Positions 61,124 to 64,000 of a stretch of 64,000 bases of DNA are shown in pieces. The notes under the pieces are model-generated. The model worked only from the letters and a program-made list of their open reading frames with translations. It had not been told where the DNA came from and did no database searches. Both the position numbers and the translations under genes were made by a program. The DNA is taken from NCBI GenBank assembly GCA_963665085.2, contig CAXXXS010000001.1, forward strand, positions 1,984,001 to 2,048,000, in the 5' to 3' direction. The DNA comes from G963665085 sp963665085 (lineage in GTDB: Bacteria > Bacteroidota > Bacteroidia > Bacteroidales > JAAAOM01). Each line of letters starts with the position of its first letter. Position 1 is the stretch's first letter.

Positions 61124-62479
61124 TTATTCAAACAGTTTTACAAAATCGTCTTTTGATATTTTTTTATCGTCTATTTTTATGTCTTCCCTTATACTTGCAA
61201 CAACTTTATTTTCCAATTCCCTTTCTGCAAGCCTTCTTCTGTCATTTTCATTCTGAATAATCTGTTTTGCATAGTTTACAAGGTACTCGTCAGGAATATT
61301 CATCATTCCATATTGCATGTATTGAGCTCTGGCAAAATCTTTTGCTTGTTCAAGAATATCTTCTTCTGTGAGACTTATTTCTTTATCTTTTGCAATTGTA
61401 TTTTTAATTAATTGCCATTTTAAATCTTTCTCAAATTCAGGGAATTCTGCTTCAATTTGTTCGTCTGCTACTTCCTCTTTACTGGTTGCTTTCATCCATC
61501 TTTTTAGGAATTCAACAGGTAAATCCATAGGAACTTTTTTGATAAGCATTTCTTTTGCATCAATGCCAAATCTATAATCGCTTTCTCTGGAGAAAGTAGC
61601 ATTTATTTCTTCGTCAATTTTGGCTTTAAATTCTTCATCGCTTTTTATTGTTCCTTCACCAAAAGCTTTGTCATAGAATTCCTGGTTTACTTCAGCATTA
61701 ACGAATTTGGTAATTTCTTTTAACTCTAATAGGAAATTAGGTTGGATTGTTTCTACTTCTTCTTTATTTATTTTAAGTAAAGAAGCAATTTCAGTATCGT
61801 TAGGAAATGCTTTTTTGATATCGAATGTAAAAGAATCACCAATTTTTCTGGAAAGGAAAGAGGGTTTTATTGCCTCATCTTTTACCATTGCAATAGATAT
61901 TTTAACATCTTCTACCTGGATACCTTCTTCAACAGGTTTTCCATCATTATCAGCTTGCTTTAAATCGCAAGAGATAACTTCTGAACCTTCTTCAGTAGAT
62001 TCTACAGGTTTGTTCTCACCGTATCTACTTGTATATCCTTTAATGAATTCATCGCGCGTTTTATCGTCGATTGTTATTTCATATTGAGGTACTTTATCTT
62101 TCTTGGTAAATTTAATTTCAAGCTCTGGTGCAAGGCCAATATTATAAGTAAATTCAAATTCAGAATCAGTTTCCCAGTTTATTTCTGGTTTTTCTTTTTC
62201 TGATGGTAAAGGCTCACCCAGAATATTAAGCTTTTCATCAGTGATATATTTTGAAAGATTTTCGCTGATAAGTTTATTGATTTCGTCGACCATTACAGGT
62301 ATTCTATACATTTTATTAATCATGCCCATAGGCACTTTACCCGGACGGAAACCATTTATATTTGCTTTTTTTCGGTAATCTTTAAGAACATTATTTACAC
62401 GTTCATCGTAATCTGTTTTTTCGATTTTCAACTTAATTGAAGAATTAAGCTCATCTATTTTTTCGCTTGTAATATTCAT
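61124..62479 (-). CDS. tig: Trigger factor
   Basis: The 451-residue ribosome-associated chaperone has the N-terminal ribosome-binding domain with VNGFRPGKVPMGMINKMY. The middle (about 150-240) is a degenerate FKBP-like region, much reduced compared with E. coli, and a helical C-terminal domain follows with ERELENKVVASIRED. It is 35 bases upstream of clpP and likely cotranscribed. Prolyl-isomerase activity is doubtful given the short middle domain. Confidence 0.9.
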   Translation of the reverse strand: MNITSEKIDELNSSIKLKIEKTDYDERVNNVLKDYRKKANINGFRPGKVPMGMINKMYRIPVMVDEINKLISENLSKYITDEKLNILGEPLPSEKEKPEINWETDSEFEFTYNIGLAPELEIKFTKKDKVPQYEITIDDKTRDEFIKGYTSRYGENKPVESTEEGSEVISCDLKQADNDGKPVEEGIQVEDVKISIAMVKDEAIKPSFLSRKIGDSFTFDIKKAFPNDTEIASLLKINKEEVETIQPNFLLELKEITKFVNAEVNQEFYDKAFGEGTIKSDEEFKAKIDEEINATFSRESDYRFGIDAKEMLIKKVPMDLPVEFLKRWMKATSKEEVADEQIEAEFPEFEKDLKWQLIKNTIAKDKEISLTEEDILEQAKDFARAQYMQYGMMNIPDEYLVNYAKQIIQNENDRRRLAERELENKVVASIREDIKIDDKKISKDDFVKLFE

Positions 62480-62504
62480 AACTAGCCACTTAAATTAAAT
62501 ATTG

Positions 62505-62553
62505 TAAAAAAACCGCTCTAAATTCAACGATGAAATCGCGATTTTGAGCGGTT
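62505..62553 (-). terminator. Terminator of tRNA-Leu
   Basis: AACCGCTC (62511-62518) and GAGCGGTT (62546-62553) pair, with further AT pairing inside. On the minus strand the stem is followed by a seven-T run. It lies directly after the tRNA 3' end. Confidence 0.8.
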
Positions 62554-62560
62554 GATATTG

Positions 62561-62642
62561 TGCGGATGAAGGGACTCGAACCCCCACGCCGTAAGGCACT
62601 AGATCCTAAGTCTAGCGCGGCTACCAATTACGCCACATCCGC
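62561..62642 (-). tRNA. tRNA-Leu (anticodon UAG)
   Basis: The 82-base gene folds as a class II tRNA. The acceptor stem GCGGATG pairs with CATCCGC, and the discriminator is A. The anticodon arm CTAGA-CTTAGGA-TCTAG places UAG at 34-36. A long variable arm with TGCCTTACGGCGT and the T-loop GGTTCGAGTCC are present. CCA is not encoded. Confidence 0.96.
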
Positions 62643-62652
62643 AAAAACGTCG

Positions 62653-62681
62653 CAAAGGTAATAAAATTTTTATATTGCAAG
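62653..62681 (-). promoter_or_regulatory. Predicted promoter of tRNA-Leu
   Basis: On the minus strand TACCTTTG (62660-62653) matches the -7 consensus exactly, 10 bases before the mature tRNA, and CTTG (62681-62678) is a plausible -33 box at 17-base spacing. Confidence 0.6.
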
Positions 62682-62792
62682 CCTTCTTTTTTAAAGAGTT
62701 TGAAATTTATGTGGTTTTTCGTTTCGTTTTAATTTTAAAAAACTGATTAATAGTGGTTTATTTCTTTAAAAAAATATTTAAAAATATTAATT

Positions 62793-63515
62793 CTATCGAA
62801 GTTCAAAGTTTTTACCCAGATATACCCTTCTAACTCTTTCGTCTGCTGCCAATTCTTCGTCTGTCCCTGATTTCAATATTTCACCTTCAAACAATAAATA
62901 GGCCCTATCTGTAATTGAAAGTGTTTCATGAACATTGTGATCGGTTATGATTACTCCGATATTTTTCGATTTTAATGTTTTTACAATTTCCTGGATATCT
63001 TCTACTGCAATCGGGTCTACTCCTGCAAAAGGTTCGTCAAGAAGAATAAATTTGGGATCAATGGCTAAAGCCCTGGCAATCTCGGTTCTTCTTCTTTCTC
63101 CACCGGATAGTTGTATTCCAAGACTTTTTCTGATTTTAGTTAGCCCAAATTCTTTTAATAATTCTTCTGTTCTTTGACGCTGATCTCTTTTTGAGAGATG
63201 CGATAGTTCCAAAACAGATAGAATATTATCTTCAACACTTAATTTTCTGAAAACTGAAGCTTCTTGTGCCAAGTAGCCAATACCTCGTTGTGCTCTTTTA
63301 TAAACAGGTAGTTTTGTTATATTCTCATCCTCAAGGTAAATATCACCTTGGTTTGGAGTAATTAATCCAACAATCATATAAAAGGATGTTGTTTTGCCTG
63401 CTCCATTAGGGCCCAGTAATCCAACAATTTCACCTTGAGTTACTTCAATCGAAACACCTTTTACAACAGTTCGATTTCGGTATTTTTTTACAAGATTCTC
63501 AGTTCGTAACTTCAT
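62793..63515 (-). CDS. lptB: LPS export ABC transporter ATP-binding protein LptB
   Basis: The 240-residue ATPase has Walker A GLLGPNGAGKTTSFYMIVGL, Q-loop YLAQEASVFRKLSVEDNI, signature QLSGGERRRTEIARALA, Walker B FILLDEPFAGVDPIAVEDI and H-loop IITDHNVHETLSI. These are all LptB-like. It powers lipopolysaccharide transfer from inner to outer membrane with LptFG, which are not in the window. It shares one base with the preceding small gene. Confidence 0.95.
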   Translation of the reverse strand: MKLRTENLVKKYRNRTVVKGVSIEVTQGEIVGLLGPNGAGKTTSFYMIVGLITPNQGDIYLEDENITKLPVYKRAQRGIGYLAQEASVFRKLSVEDNILSVLELSHLSKRDQRQRTEELLKEFGLTKIRKSLGIQLSGGERRRTEIARALAIDPKFILLDEPFAGVDPIAVEDIQEIVKTLKSKNIGVIITDHNVHETLSITDRAYLLFEGEILKSGTDEELAADERVRRVYLGKNFELR

Positions 63516-63709
63516 TAATATCTTTTAAAATGCTCTTTAAAATCTTTAACTTCCAACTTATCAAAGGATCCATCTTTATAATAAACTCGATAGAAGGATG
63601 GTTTATCTCCAATTGAACCAATAAAGTCAAAATCAAAATATTGATTTACTTCAAATATTTTGCCATTTGAAGAAACTTTAAAATTTTTTATGCATTTACA
63701 TTTTGCCAT
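63515..63709 (-). CDS. Small conserved-looking protein of unknown function
   Basis: The 64-residue protein reads MAKCKCIKNFKVSSNGKIFEVNQYF and GDKPSFYRVYYKDGSFDKLEVKDFKEHF. The CKCIKNF start and aromatic-rich, beta-type pattern resemble small proteins seen in phage and bacterial genomes, but no family is certain. The TAATG overlap with lptB suggests translational coupling. Function unknown. Confidence 0.6.
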   Translation of the reverse strand: MAKCKCIKNFKVSSNGKIFEVNQYFDFDFIGSIGDKPSFYRVYYKDGSFDKLEVKDFKEHFKRY

Positions 63710-63806
63710 CTAATGGATTTTTTTTGTTTAGGTTGCGAAACTAATGTTTAAACTTTAATTTAATTTTAAATTATTATTTTTTTACGGCAATTTCTTACAC
63801 TTTTTT

Positions 63807-64000
63807 TTAATTTTTCACAGGCTTATTATCTTCCATTTCTTTTTTTTGTTTTTTAATCAATGAACGAGAGATGGAAATGCCAACTTCATATAAAACTAAA
63901 AGAGGTAAAGAAACCAATACCTGACTAAAAATATCTGGAGGAGTTATAATTGCAGATAATATTAGAATTAACACAAGAGAATGTTTTCTGTATTTTTTTA
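63807..64000 (-). CDS. tatC: Sec-independent protein translocase TatC, C-terminal part
   Basis: The frame is open to the window edge and ends at TAA (63807-63809). It reads SLVLILILSAIITPPDIFSQVLVSLPLLVLYEVGISISRSLIKK, the last helices of TatC with the PPD motif, then a charged tail. TatC forms the twin-arginine translocase receptor. tatC lies upstream of the small gene and lptB on the same strand. Confidence 0.9.
   Translation of the reverse strand, partial: KKYRKHSLVLILILSAIITPPDIFSQVLVSLPLLVLYEVGISISRSLIKKQKKEMEDNKPVKN

Overview
The window looks like a chromosomal segment of an AT-rich, non-phototrophic member of the phylum Bacteroidota. The evidence is a T9SS sorting domain (6494-7882), PorQ (44698-45759), a short primary sigma factor without region 1.1 (47942-48802), DUF4290, a family I know only from this phylum, and several perfect -7 boxes of the form TAnnTTTG. 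Shine-Dalgarno sequences are mostly absent; the AAGGAGG before rpoD is an exception. I cannot name a genus. The many surface-sugar genes and dispersed palindromes fit a free-living environmental lineage (inference).

Layout. 1-7.9 kb: signalling and surface proteins (DUF1080-PHP lipoprotein, TPR-SpoIIE phosphatase, hybrid histidine kinase, T9SS cargo). 8-17.6 kb: housekeeping (uvrD/pcrA, DUF4290, murA with the natural Cys-to-Asp change, birA, rsfS, ftsH, cdsA, psd). 17.8-22.7 kb: a membrane histidine kinase, a flavin-binding/GNAT fusion and an EF-G-like GTPase. 22,988-24,650: a complete IS1380-family insertion sequence with 13-bp inverted repeats and a TATTA target duplication. 24.8-41.4 kb: a surface-glycan region with a GT2 enzyme, four GT-C-like membrane proteins, two MBOAT O-acyltransferases with SGNH/AlgX-like partners, and a frameshifted acyltransferase-3. 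41.4-48.8 kb: housekeeping again (LysM lytic transglycosylase, ispH, cmk, porQ, lipid kinase, YkgJ-type protein, rpoD). 48.8-52 kb: lipase-like lipoprotein, orphan helical protein, RelE/ParE-type toxin-antitoxin pair. 52.0-59.2 kb: complete trpEGDCFBA operon on the minus strand. 59.2-64 kb: clpX, clpP, tig, tRNA-Leu(UAG), lptB and the 3' end of tatC.

The strongest regulatory find is upstream of trpE. A 20-residue leader peptide with three consecutive Trp codons is followed by a strong terminator. A segment covering the peptide's last codons can pair with the terminator loop and 3' arm, 13 of 15 positions. Together with a Bacteroidota promoter this makes a complete, mechanistically readable trp attenuator.

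The strongest genome-dynamics finds are small non-coding elements. (1) A 137-bp MITE with a 10-bp target duplication inserted in the last codons of a YkgJ-family gene and now supplies its stop codon. (2) A degenerate tandem duplication across the trpC-trpF junction left fragments of both genes. It also acts as an empty site for a roughly 57-bp CCTCC palindrome that now forms the end of trpC. (3) A truncated GxxExxY gene sits inside inverted CTCTGCG/CAGCGG repeats, with solo copies of the repeat nearby. No CRISPR array, rRNA or prophage was seen.
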